Source: Streptomyces xinghaiensis S187
GTDB taxonomy: Bacteria; Actinomycetota; Actinomycetes; Streptomycetales; Streptomycetaceae
Direction: 5' to 3'
Assembly (NCBI RefSeq): GCF_000220705.2
Contig: NZ_CP023202.1
Coordinates: 744,001-808,000, forward strand
Length of the DNA: 64,000 nt
The notes beneath the pieces were generated by a model. It worked only from the letters and a program-made list of their open reading frames with translations. It searched no databases and was not told the origin of the DNA. A program made the translations under genes and the position numbers. How positions within the stretch are numbered: position 1 is the first letter of the stretch; each line of letters opens with the position of its first letter. This document shows positions 26,123 to 33,919 of the stretch, in pieces.

Positions 26123-26790
26123 AGCGGCCCGAAGCGGTAGCCGAACCCGCGCACCGTCTGCACGTAGGACGGGGGCGCCGAGCCGTCCTCGATCTTGAGG
26201 CGCAGGCGCTGCACACAGTTGTCGACCAGCCGTGAGTCGCCGAGGTAGTCCTGCTCCCACACCTCCTCCAGCAGCTGCTGCCGGCTGAACACCCGGCCGG
26301 GAGACCGGGAGAGGGTCAGCAGCAGCCGCAGTTCGGTCGGCGTCAGCATCACCGGCTCGCCGCGCAGCGACACCGTCAGCGCGGTGCGGTCGACGCGCAG
26401 GCCGCCGTACTCCCGGACGCCGTCGGGGGTACTGGTGCGGCGCAGCACGGCGCGGATCCGCGCGTCGAGGACGGTGGGCCGGGCCGGCTTGACGACGTAG
26501 TCGTCCGCCCCCGCCTCCAGGCCGCCGACGACGTCGAAGTCGTCGCCCCGCGCGGTGAGGATGATGACGGGCACGTCGCCGTCCGCCCGGATGCGGCGGC
26601 ACACGCCGAACCCGTCGAGGCCCGGCAGCATCAGGTCGAGGACCACCAACTCCGGTCTTTCGGAATGGAATTGACGCAGTCCGTGCTCGCCGGTGTCGGC
26701 CGTGCGGACGGCGTGGCCGTGCCGGTTCAGCGCGAGCTGGAGCCCGCGCCGGACCAGGGGGTCGTCCTCGATGAGCAGAATCGCCGCCAC
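26119..26790 (-). CDS. OmpR-family response regulator (AfsQ1/CseB-like)
   Basis: 223 aa from GTG 26790, where the receiver opens VAAILLIEDD as is typical; an in-frame GTG at 26847 would add 19 residues. Phospho-acceptor is Asp52 (VVLDLMLPG), with Lys in DDYVVKPARP. The winged helix is LTPTELRLLLTLSRSPGRVFSRQQLLEEVWEQDYLGDSRLVDNCVQRLRLKIED...VRGFGYRFGPL. The text DDYVVKP...VLDARIRAVLRR is close to what I recall of AfsQ1. Operon with kinase and GerMN lipoprotein; divergent from the metallopeptidase at 26902. Confidence 0.93.
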   Translation of the reverse strand: MAAILLIEDDPLVRRGLQLALNRHGHAVRTADTGEHGLRQFHSERPELVVLDLMLPGLDGFGVCRRIRADGDVPVIILTARGDDFDVVGGLEAGADDYVVKPARPTVLDARIRAVLRRTSTPDGVREYGGLRVDRTALTVSLRGEPVMLTPTELRLLLTLSRSPGRVFSRQQLLEEVWEQDYLGDSRLVDNCVQRLRLKIEDGSAPPSYVQTVRGFGYRFGPL

Positions 26791-26901
26791 CCGCCCAGTA
26801 TGAACAGCGCCGGGGCGGCCGGGGGCGGCAGCGGCGTCCTGCGACACGTCTGCGACACAGTTCGGAAGCCGCTCGGACAGTGCCGGGCGAGGGTGCCGTT
26901 C

Positions 26902-28332
26902 ATGGATCTCTCAGGGAACGAACGCATCCGCCGCGGCCGTGGACGGGGCGGGCACCGCGGGCCGTTGGTCGCCGCGGTCGTGCTGGCCGGCCTGCTGGTG
27001 GGCGTCGGCACAAGCTTCGGCACCGGCGGACCGCCGCAGACCCGCTCACCGGCGGACACGGGGAAGGCGGCCGGCGGGAGCCTCGACGTCACCGGCTACG
27101 ACATCACGATGAACTATCGGCCGGAGTCCGGCACCCTTCGGGGCGTCACGGTGGTCAGCGCGACAACGGCCGGGGCACTGGACAGTTTCACGCTGCACAT
27201 CAGCGGGCTGACGGTCCGTTCGGTCACGGTCGACGCGGAGGCGGCGAAGTCCTTCTCCCGGTCGGGCGAGAAGGATCTCGTCGTCGTGCCGGCGCGGACG
27301 ATCGGCCCCGGGGACCGGTTCCGGGTCCGGATCGCGTACGACGGAGAACCGGGAGCCGGGTGGCTGCCCACCGAGTCGGGCGGGGCCACGGCGTTCATGG
27401 GAAGCTCCAGCGCGTGGTTCCCGGTCCACGAGGACGCCCGCGACAAGGCGGACTTCCGCCTCACGGCGACCGTGCCGGAGGACTGGAGCGTCATCGCCGT
27501 CGGGCGGGAGGGCCCGGTGCGGCGCGAGGCCGCCACGGCCACGTTCTCCTGGACGGAACCGGACGTCGACCCCGCCCACATCGCCGTGTCCGTCGACCGC
27601 TTCACGGTGGAACGGCCGGCGCCGGCCGACGGCATCCCGGTGGTCAACGCCTACGCGCCGGGTCTGCGGGAGCGGACGAAACCCCTGGCCGACCGGCTGC
27701 CGGAGATCCTCGATTTCCTCTCCGCCAGGTTCGGCCGGTACCCGTTCCGGGCGGCCGGCAACGTCTTCGTCCAGGTGAACGACGACGGACCGGCCACCGC
27801 GCCGCAGACCCGGCCGGTGTATCTCGGCGCGGGCAACGAGCGGTTCATGACGCTGGAGTCCGTCGTCCACGAGCAGGCCCACCAGTGGTACGGGGTCTCG
27901 GCCGCCGCCCGCCGGCCGGAGGACAAGTGCCTGGCCGAGTGCTTCGCGGTCTACGCCACATGGCTGTGGGACGAGGCCGAGGAGGGCGCCGACCTCGACG
28001 CCCGCTACCGCGAGCGGGTCGAAGCCGGGAGGGACGACCCGTCCCTCTGGGAGGAGCTGTACCGCCCCGGCCGCACCCCGGGGATACGCATCTACGACAA
28101 GGGTCCGCTCGCCCTGCACGCCCTCCGCCGGCAGGTGGGCGACGAGGCGTTCGGCCGGCTGCTCAAGCGGTGGCCGCAGGAACACCGCGGTGAGTACGCC
28201 GGCTGGCCGCGGTTCGAGGCGTTCGCCGAGAAGGTCACCGGACAGGATCTGACCGGCTTCTCCCGGGCGTGGTTCCGCGGCGCGACGGTGCCCGAGGACC
28301 CGTACCTCTGGCCCGGCGGGCTGAAACCGTAG
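26902..28332 (+). CDS. Membrane-anchored or secreted M1-like metallopeptidase
   Basis: 476 aa. After a basic N-terminus a hydrophobic helix (PLVAAVVLAGLLVGVGTSFGTG, about residues 20-42) acts as signal or anchor. An M1-type beta-sandwich domain precedes a gluzincin catalytic domain with zinc ligands His323 and His327 and base Glu324 (VVHEQAHQWYG), and third ligand Glu346 (CLAECFAVY), exactly 19 residues on. The family's GxMEN motif before QTRPVY is replaced by GPATAP, so the Glu that binds the substrate amino terminus is missing. ATG 26902 has GAGGG 8 bases upstream. It is probably a peptidase, perhaps not a true aminopeptidase. Confidence 0.85.
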   Translation: MDLSGNERIRRGRGRGGHRGPLVAAVVLAGLLVGVGTSFGTGGPPQTRSPADTGKAAGGSLDVTGYDITMNYRPESGTLRGVTVVSATTAGALDSFTLHISGLTVRSVTVDAEAAKSFSRSGEKDLVVVPARTIGPGDRFRVRIAYDGEPGAGWLPTESGGATAFMGSSSAWFPVHEDARDKADFRLTATVPEDWSVIAVGREGPVRREAATATFSWTEPDVDPAHIAVSVDRFTVERPAPADGIPVVNAYAPGLRERTKPLADRLPEILDFLSARFGRYPFRAAGNVFVQVNDDGPATAPQTRPVYLGAGNERFMTLESVVHEQAHQWYGVSAAARRPEDKCLAECFAVYATWLWDEAEEGADLDARYRERVEAGRDDPSLWEELYRPGRTPGIRIYDKGPLALHALRRQVGDEAFGRLLKRWPQEHRGEYAGWPRFEAFAEKVTGQDLTGFSRAWFRGATVPEDPYLWPGGLKP

Positions 28333-28339
28333 CGCGCGT

Positions 28340-28373
28340 CCGGCCGCGGCACGCAGGGGGCGGCCGCGGCCGG
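28340..28373 (+). terminator. Terminator hairpin after the metallopeptidase gene
   Basis: CCGGCCGCGG (28340-28349) pairs perfectly with CCGCGGCCGG (28364-28373), 14-base loop, just after the stop. Confidence 0.6.
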
Positions 28374-28503
28374 GACCGGAAACGTCGCGGCCCGCCAACT
28401 CCGGTTCGGGAACGGATCAGTTGCTGTGTGAGGATGCATGGCGGGGACCGGTCCGCTTCGGAGACCGGACATCCGGATACGGGGACAGGGGCAGGAGCGC
28501 AGG

Positions 28504-29598
28504 GTGGGGGAGAACGGGGCGTCCATACCCGACGAGGAGTGGGAACGCTTTCTGCGGGAGGCCGAGGCCGGCACGCACGACGCACCGCGGGAACCGTCCG
28601 CACGGGCCCGCATGGTGGCACGGCGGCTGCGGGAGGAGCCCGGCCCGCCCGCCGGGTGGCGGACCCATGAACCGCCCCGGCGGCCGCGGGGCAGGGGCTG
28701 GTACGCGGTCGGTTTCGTTCTCGTGGTCGGCCTGCTGGCCGTGGCCCTGTTCCCGGGGCGGGTGGCCGGATGGTTCGCCGGCGGGAACGGCGGAGGCGCC
28801 CCGCTCGCCGCGGAATCGGAGCGCCCGGTTCAGCCCCCGGCCACGGAGGCGGCGGTTGAAACGCCCACGCTGGAGGAGCCGTTCAGGGGATCACCCGCGG
28901 CCCGCTGGCGCGACGGGGCGGCGGGCATTCACGTGCCCGCGGCGCGGGCGACCGGCTGGATGAGCGAGGACCGGGTCGCGCGGGCGCTCGACCGGACCCG
29001 GTCCTTCCTCGTCGCGTCCAGCCTGGACGCCGGTGTGCTGCGCGGGGAGCGGCCGGAGAAGGCCATCGCGCTGATCAACCCGCATCAGCGGGACGTCCAG
29101 GACTATCTGTCGGCCGCGTTCCGCGCGCCCGGCCGGGACAGCAATCCGCTGCTGCTGTTCAGCCGTTTCGCGCGGGCGGAGGTACGGCCGGCCGGGAACG
29201 TGGTCAAGACCCGGGGCCGGATCACGTACCGGGAGGGCGAGCGCGGCGCGCTGGAGGTGACCGCCGACGTCACCTACGTCTATCCGGTCGTCCGCGCCGC
29301 GGCCGGCAGCGACGAGGTCACGCGGACCATCGTCCGCCGGGAGACCGTGATGAGCTGGGACGACCCGGCGAAGGTCGTGGTGGAGCCGGGAACGTTCTCT
29401 CTCGTGTCCTACCGGGCCGACATCACCAACGGAGGCTGCGGCCCGGTCACCGGCTACCTCACCCCCGAGTTCGGCACCGAACGCGCCGCCGGCCCGGGGG
29501 ACGGCCCCGGGACCGATCCGTACGACCGGAGCACCGCGATGGACGTCCGCATGCGCGAGTCCGCCGGAACGGAATGCGGGACCGCCACACGGTCGTGA
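28504..29598 (+). CDS. Single-pass membrane protein of unknown function
   Basis: 364 aa. A cytoplasmic N-terminus (ASIPDEEWERFLREAEAGTHDAPREPSARARMVARRLREE, charged and helical) is followed by one transmembrane helix (WYAVGFVLVVGLLAVALFPGRV, about residues 64-86). The extracellular domain contains RSFLVASSLDAGVLRGERPEKAIALINPHQRDVQDYL and beta strands with VTADVTYVYPV. I recognise it as a type of protein common in Streptomyces but with no assigned role. GTG 28504 is chosen over ATG 28438 because AGGAG lies 6 bases upstream. Confidence 0.8.
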   Translation: MGENGASIPDEEWERFLREAEAGTHDAPREPSARARMVARRLREEPGPPAGWRTHEPPRRPRGRGWYAVGFVLVVGLLAVALFPGRVAGWFAGGNGGGAPLAAESERPVQPPATEAAVETPTLEEPFRGSPAARWRDGAAGIHVPAARATGWMSEDRVARALDRTRSFLVASSLDAGVLRGERPEKAIALINPHQRDVQDYLSAAFRAPGRDSNPLLLFSRFARAEVRPAGNVVKTRGRITYREGERGALEVTADVTYVYPVVRAAAGSDEVTRTIVRRETVMSWDDPAKVVVEPGTFSLVSYRADITNGGCGPVTGYLTPEFGTERAAGPGDGPGTDPYDRSTAMDVRMRESAGTECGTATRS

Positions 29599-29608
29599 GC
29601 AGGCCCGG

Positions 29609-29640
29609 CCCCCCTCCCGCCCGTGACGGGATGAGGGGGT
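29609..29640 (+). terminator. Terminator hairpin before the halogenase cluster
   Basis: CCCCCTC (29610-29616) pairs with GAGGGGG (29633-29639) around an inner CCCG/CGGG stem. It separates the membrane protein gene from the NRPS mini-cluster. Confidence 0.5.
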
Positions 29641-29845
29641 TGCCTGTGCCGAGGGTGACAGGAGAGGATGACGTCGCGCCGGGCCCCGGGCCCGGCGATG
29701 TTCCGCTCCCCCGAGGGATCAAGCGCATCCGGGCACACCCGTGACACACGCCCGGGGAAACCCGTCGATCACCGCCATGGGATCGCGCCGCACACCGTTC
29801 CGCGCACTGAGTACCGCCGAGTCGAGCAGGATGGATGACCGGTAC

Positions 29846-31693
29846 ATGGGGTTAGGGAAACGCACGCTTGTCGAGCTGTTCGAGAGCAGGGCCGCGCAGT
29901 TTTCGGACAGGGTGGCGGTGACAGCCGAGGACGGCGACCTCACCTACCGGGAGCTGAACCGGCGCTCCGGCCTGCTCGCCGCTGAACTGCGCGCCGCGGG
30001 CGCGGGACCGGGAACCACGGTGGTCCTGCTGGCCCCGCGCGGTGCCGGGCTGCTGATCGGCGTCCTGGGAATCCTCAAGGCGGGCGCCGCCTACGTCCCC
30101 GTCGATCCAGGCGATCCGCCGGAGCGGATCGCCTGGACGGCCGGCGACAGCGGTGCGGCCGTGATCGTGACGACGCGGGAGGCGGCCGGGACCGTCGTGG
30201 GTCACGAGGCCCGCGTCGTGCTGCTGGACCGGCCGGCGGCGGAGCCCGCGGCCGGGGCGGAGCCCTCGGCGGAGGGCGCGGTCCCGGCGGCCGGCAGTCC
30301 GGCCTACGTCATCTACACCTCCGGTTCCACGGGCGTTCCCAAAGGCGTACCGGTGGAACACCGCCAGGTGGTCCGCCTCTTCGACGTCACCCGGGAGCGG
30401 TTCGGCTTCGACGAGAACGACGTGTGGGCCCTGTGCCACTCGGCGGCCTTCGACTTCTCCGTCTGGGAGATGTGGGGCGCCCTGCTGTTCGGCGGGCGGC
30501 TGGTCGTCGTCCCGCTGGAGACCGTGCGCTCCCCCGACGCGCTGCACGGACTCCTGCGCCGCGAGCGGGTGACCGTCCTGAACCAGACGCCGTCCGCCTT
30601 CGGCCGGCTCGCCGCGGCCGACGCGAGGTCCCCCGAGCGCCTGACGAGCCTGCGCGTGGTGGTGTTCGGCGGTGAGCGTCTCGAGCCGGCGATGCTGCGC
30701 GACTGGTTCGAACGCCATGGCGACGAGAGCCCCCGCCTGGTCAACATGTACGGCCTCACGGAGGCCACCGTCCACGCCTCCTGCCGGCCGCTCACCGTGG
30801 ACGACGTGGACGCGCACGGGGCGAGCCCGATCGGGCACCCGCTGCCCGGCCTGGTGTTCCACGTGCTCGGCGACGACGGGCGGCCCGTGGCCGAGGGCGA
30901 GCCCGGAGAGCTGTACATCGAAGGGGCCGGCCTCGCCCGTGGCTATCTCGGGCGCCCGGACCTGAACAAGGAGCGCTTCGTCGACCACACCGCTCCCGAC
31001 GGCACGGTGCGCCGCTGCTACCGCACCGGGGACCGGGTCGTCGCGCTGCCCGGGGGCGGCTACGGCTATCTCGGCCGGACGGACGACCAGATGAAGATCC
31101 GGGGCTACCGGGTGGAGCCGGGTGAGATCGAGGCGGTTCTCCTCCGCCACGGGGCGGTGTCGGCGGCAGCCGTCCTGCCCCACGACTACGGCGGGAGCGA
31201 CGTGCGCGTGGTCGCCTACGTCGAGTCCGGGGCGCGGGCGGAGACACTCGCCACGGAGCTGGGCGAGGCGGCGGGCGCCGCCCTGCCGCCGCATATGCGT
31301 CCGTCCGCGTACGTGGTGCTGCCGGAACTCCCGCTGACCCGCAACGGCAAGGTGGACAAGGAGAGGCTGCCGGCACCGGTGGCCGGGGCCGCCAGCGCTC
31401 CGGTCCACCTCGTCCCCGGCGACGGCGACGGCGACGGCCCGGAACTCACCGCCACCGAGCGGCGCGTCGCCGGAATCTGGCAGTCCGTCCTGGAGGTGTC
31501 CGAGGTGCCCGCCGACGCGGACTTCTTCGATCTCGGCGGCACGTCGCTGTCCCTGTTGCGCATGTTCGAGCAGGTCAACGCGGCCTTCGGGATCGAACTG
31601 GAGATCACCGTACTGATCGACGGCGCGACGGTGCGGGCCCTCGCCCGCCACGTCGACGGCGCCCTGCCCACGTCGCCGGCCCTCACCGGCTGA
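29846..31693 (+). CDS. NRPS adenylation-thiolation didomain, threonine-specific (SyrB1-like)
   Basis: 615 aa. Activates an amino acid as AMP ester and loads it on its own carrier domain. A-domain core motifs: LTYRELN, YTSGSTGVPKG (about residue 157), YGLTE, GELYIEG, YRTGDR, GRTDDQMKIRGYRVEPGEIE, NGKVDKERL. Placing residues on the GrsA frame gives specificity code D-F-W-N-V-G-M-V-H-K, one conservative change from the threonine code DFWNIGMVHK. The carrier has DFFDLGGTSLSLLRM with phosphopantetheine Ser about 567. Length and A-T layout match SyrB1. No condensation or thioesterase domain. Codon 3 is TTA (29852-29854). Start is uncertain (ATG 29831 or GTG 29741 also in frame). It should present Thr-S-carrier to the halogenase encoded next. 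Confidence 0.93.
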   Translation: MGLGKRTLVELFESRAAQFSDRVAVTAEDGDLTYRELNRRSGLLAAELRAAGAGPGTTVVLLAPRGAGLLIGVLGILKAGAAYVPVDPGDPPERIAWTAGDSGAAVIVTTREAAGTVVGHEARVVLLDRPAAEPAAGAEPSAEGAVPAAGSPAYVIYTSGSTGVPKGVPVEHRQVVRLFDVTRERFGFDENDVWALCHSAAFDFSVWEMWGALLFGGRLVVVPLETVRSPDALHGLLRRERVTVLNQTPSAFGRLAAADARSPERLTSLRVVVFGGERLEPAMLRDWFERHGDESPRLVNMYGLTEATVHASCRPLTVDDVDAHGASPIGHPLPGLVFHVLGDDGRPVAEGEPGELYIEGAGLARGYLGRPDLNKERFVDHTAPDGTVRRCYRTGDRVVALPGGGYGYLGRTDDQMKIRGYRVEPGEIEAVLLRHGAVSAAAVLPHDYGGSDVRVVAYVESGARAETLATELGEAAGAALPPHMRPSAYVVLPELPLTRNGKVDKERLPAPVAGAASAPVHLVPGDGDGDGPELTATERRVAGIWQSVLEVSEVPADADFFDLGGTSLSLLRMFEQVNAAFGIELEITVLIDGATVRALARHVDGALPTSPALTG

Positions 31694-31736
31694 GCGTCTC
31701 CGGACCAGCCGGCCCCGCATCCCCCAGGAGGGACAC

Positions 31737-32726
31737 GTGACCACCCCGCAGCGCCCCGGCTTATCCCCGAACGACTCCTCCCCGACCGGCTTCTCCCTCA
31801 GCGACGAGGAACTGGCGGCCTTCCACCGCGACGGCTACGCCGGCCCCTTCACCCTGTACGAGCCCGACGAGATCAGGAAGACGTGGGCCCGCACGCGTCT
31901 GGAACTGCTCGACCGCAGCGCCGCTGTCTACCGGGACGACGCGGCGATATCCGGCGCGACGAACATCTCCAACTACGACCGCCACCTCGACCACGGCTTC
32001 CTGGCGGAGCACGTGACCCGCCCGGAGATCGTCCACCGGGTCGCGAGCGTCCTCGGCCCGGACGTGCTGTGCTGGCGCACCGAGTTCTTCCCGAAGTACC
32101 CGGGGGACGAGGGCACCGACTGGCACCAGGCGGACACCTTCGCCAACGCCTCGGGCACACCGCAGATCCAGTGGCCCGGCGGTTCTGACTTCGGCGGCAC
32201 CATCACCGTGTGGTGCGCGTTCACGGACGCCTCCGCCGACATGGGCTGTCTGCAGTTCATCCCCGGCTCGCACCGCACCATGCACTACGACGAGGCCAAG
32301 CGCATGCACTACGACCCGGACCGGAACTCCTCCGTCGAGAAGGGGGGCGTACGACGGGGGTTCTTCGGCTACGACTACCGCGAACTGCAGATCGACCCGG
32401 ACTGGAAGCCGGACGAGTCGAAGGCCGTCTCCATGGAGATGAGGGCGGGGCAGTTCATCGTCTTCTGGTCCACGCTGATGCACGCCTCCCATCCGCACGA
32501 GGGCAGGACCCGGGGCATGCGCATGGGCTTCGCGGCCCGCTACGTGCCCACCTCCGTGGAGGTCTACCCCGGCACCGGCGAGATCGAGGAGTACGGCGGC
32601 CGGGTGAGCCTCGAACGCTACGGGGCGGTGCTGGTCAGCGGCGACGACACGTACGGCCACAACCGGATCGCCGAGCGCACGACCCGCGGCCGGCCCTTCC
32701 GGCCCGCTTCCCGGGCCGGGGACTGA
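31737..32726 (+). CDS. Non-heme Fe(II)/2-oxoglutarate halogenase (SyrB2/Thr3-like)
   Basis: 329 aa of the phytanoyl-CoA dioxygenase-like superfamily. The iron site is His130-Gln-Ala132 (DWHQADTFANASG) and His249 (FWSTLMHASHPH). Ala in place of the usual Asp/Glu frees a site for chloride and is the hallmark of this halogenase class. The His-to-His distance (119) equals SyrB2 (116 to 235). Long stretches (FGGTITVW, GVRRGFFGYDYRELQID, WKPDES, EEYGGRVSLERYGAV) match what I recall of SyrB2. Expected reaction: chlorination of the gamma-methyl of carrier-bound Thr to 4-chlorothreonine using O2, chloride and 2-oxoglutarate. GTG 31737 has AGGAGGGA upstream. Codon 9 is TTA (31761-31763), suggesting bldA dependence. 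Chlorine versus bromine cannot be told from sequence. Confidence 0.94.
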   Translation: MTTPQRPGLSPNDSSPTGFSLSDEELAAFHRDGYAGPFTLYEPDEIRKTWARTRLELLDRSAAVYRDDAAISGATNISNYDRHLDHGFLAEHVTRPEIVHRVASVLGPDVLCWRTEFFPKYPGDEGTDWHQADTFANASGTPQIQWPGGSDFGGTITVWCAFTDASADMGCLQFIPGSHRTMHYDEAKRMHYDPDRNSSVEKGGVRRGFFGYDYRELQIDPDWKPDESKAVSMEMRAGQFIVFWSTLMHASHPHEGRTRGMRMGFAARYVPTSVEVYPGTGEIEEYGGRVSLERYGAVLVSGDDTYGHNRIAERTTRGRPFRPASRAGD

Positions 32727-33919
32727 TGCCGGCGGGTACCGCGGCGGGTGCCGTGCCGGAGACCGGGGCGCTGGACGCGCTGGCCCGGGCCCTCCTCGAC
32801 ACGGCGTCCCTCACCCGGGTCATGCCGGAGCCGGTCCGGGTCGCCCCGGCCGCACCGTTCCCCGGCGGCACGTCGTCCGCTCAGGCGCTCCTCGACCGGG
32901 TCACCGGTGCGCTCGGCCTCCCGGGGCTCGCGGTGGTGCCGGAGCCCGGGCCGCTGCCGGCCGCGGAACTCGCCGTCAGCCGGCGCCTGGCGCTGCGCCC
33001 GCCGCCGGGCGGGGCCCCCGGCGGGGACCTGCTCGACGGCGTGGCGCGCCGCGCCCTGACGGCGTTCCCCGGCCGGCCCGTCGTGGTGCCCGCCCACGAC
33101 GGCACCCCGTTGCGCTGCTGGGCGGCCGGGCCGGAGGGCGCCCCGGCCGTCGCGGTCGTCAGCGCCTGCGGCATGCCGTCCGGGCTGTCGGTGCGGTGGA
33201 TGGCGGCCCTGTCCTCCACGCACCGCGTCGTCACCTGGGAGAGCCGCGGGCTGTTCGCGGCGGAGGACGGGTCCGGGCTCGGCGAGCTGAAGGGCCACGG
33301 TCTCGACGTCCAGGGCGACGACCTGCTCGCGGTGCTCGACGGTTTCGGCATCCGCGGAGCCCACGCCATGGGGCTGTGCGGAGGTGCGGCGATCGCCCTG
33401 TCGGCGGCCGCCCGCTCGGACCGGATCACCTCCCTGAGCCTCTGGCACGGCGACTACGAACTCGGGGGCGGGGCACCGAAGACGGCACATCAGCGGGACA
33501 TGGAGTCGCTGCTGGCCATGGCCGCGCGCGGCCGGCGGCAGGCCGCCGGGATGCACCGGCTGATGAGCCGTCCGCCGACGCTGGAGGTGTTGCGCCCGGA
33601 CATCGCCCACTATCTGATCCATCCGTACGCGACGCCGGAACTGCTGTACCGCTACGGCCTGCTGAACGGGGCGATCATGTCCACCGACTGCCGTCCGCTG
33701 CTCGCCACCGCCCCGCCGGCCCTGGTCGTCACCAGCGCGAAGGATTCGACGGCCCACCCCGCGGGCTCCGCGTACGTCGCCGCGCACCTGCCGCGGGCGG
33801 AACTGCGCACCCTGCCGGAGGGGGATCACCTGACGGCCTTCGACGCGGGAAGCGAACTGGTCGGCCTGGCCCGGCGGTTCCTGTGTGACATGACCACCGA
33901 GGACCGGAAGGGCACATGA
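32726..33919 (+). CDS. SyrC-like aminoacyltransferase (alpha/beta hydrolase, Cys nucleophile)
   Basis: 397 aa. An N-terminal helical extension (to about residue 110) precedes an alpha/beta hydrolase fold. The nucleophile elbow is GLCGGAA with Cys218 instead of Ser, and the acid and base are probably Asp in SAKDSTAHP (about 340) and His in EGDHLTAFD (about 367). SyrC, which ferries chlorothreonine from SyrB1 to the big synthetase by a Cys thioester, has the same Cys elbow near residue 224 (family knowledge). Start ATG overlaps the halogenase stop (TGATG). The likely donor is the A-T protein and the likely acceptor the carrier domain encoded next, since no large synthetase is in the window (inference). 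Confidence 0.87.
   Translation: MPAGTAAGAVPETGALDALARALLDTASLTRVMPEPVRVAPAAPFPGGTSSAQALLDRVTGALGLPGLAVVPEPGPLPAAELAVSRRLALRPPPGGAPGGDLLDGVARRALTAFPGRPVVVPAHDGTPLRCWAAGPEGAPAVAVVSACGMPSGLSVRWMAALSSTHRVVTWESRGLFAAEDGSGLGELKGHGLDVQGDDLLAVLDGFGIRGAHAMGLCGGAAIALSAAARSDRITSLSLWHGDYELGGGAPKTAHQRDMESLLAMAARGRRQAAGMHRLMSRPPTLEVLRPDIAHYLIHPYATPELLYRYGLLNGAIMSTDCRPLLATAPPALVVTSAKDSTAHPAGSAYVAAHLPRAELRTLPEGDHLTAFDAGSELVGLARRFLCDMTTEDRKGT

Noticed and set aside
31737..32726. Ordinary phytanoyl-CoA-type hydroxylase
   Set aside because: The iron-ligating carboxylate is replaced by Ala and the sequence follows SyrB2 over its full length.
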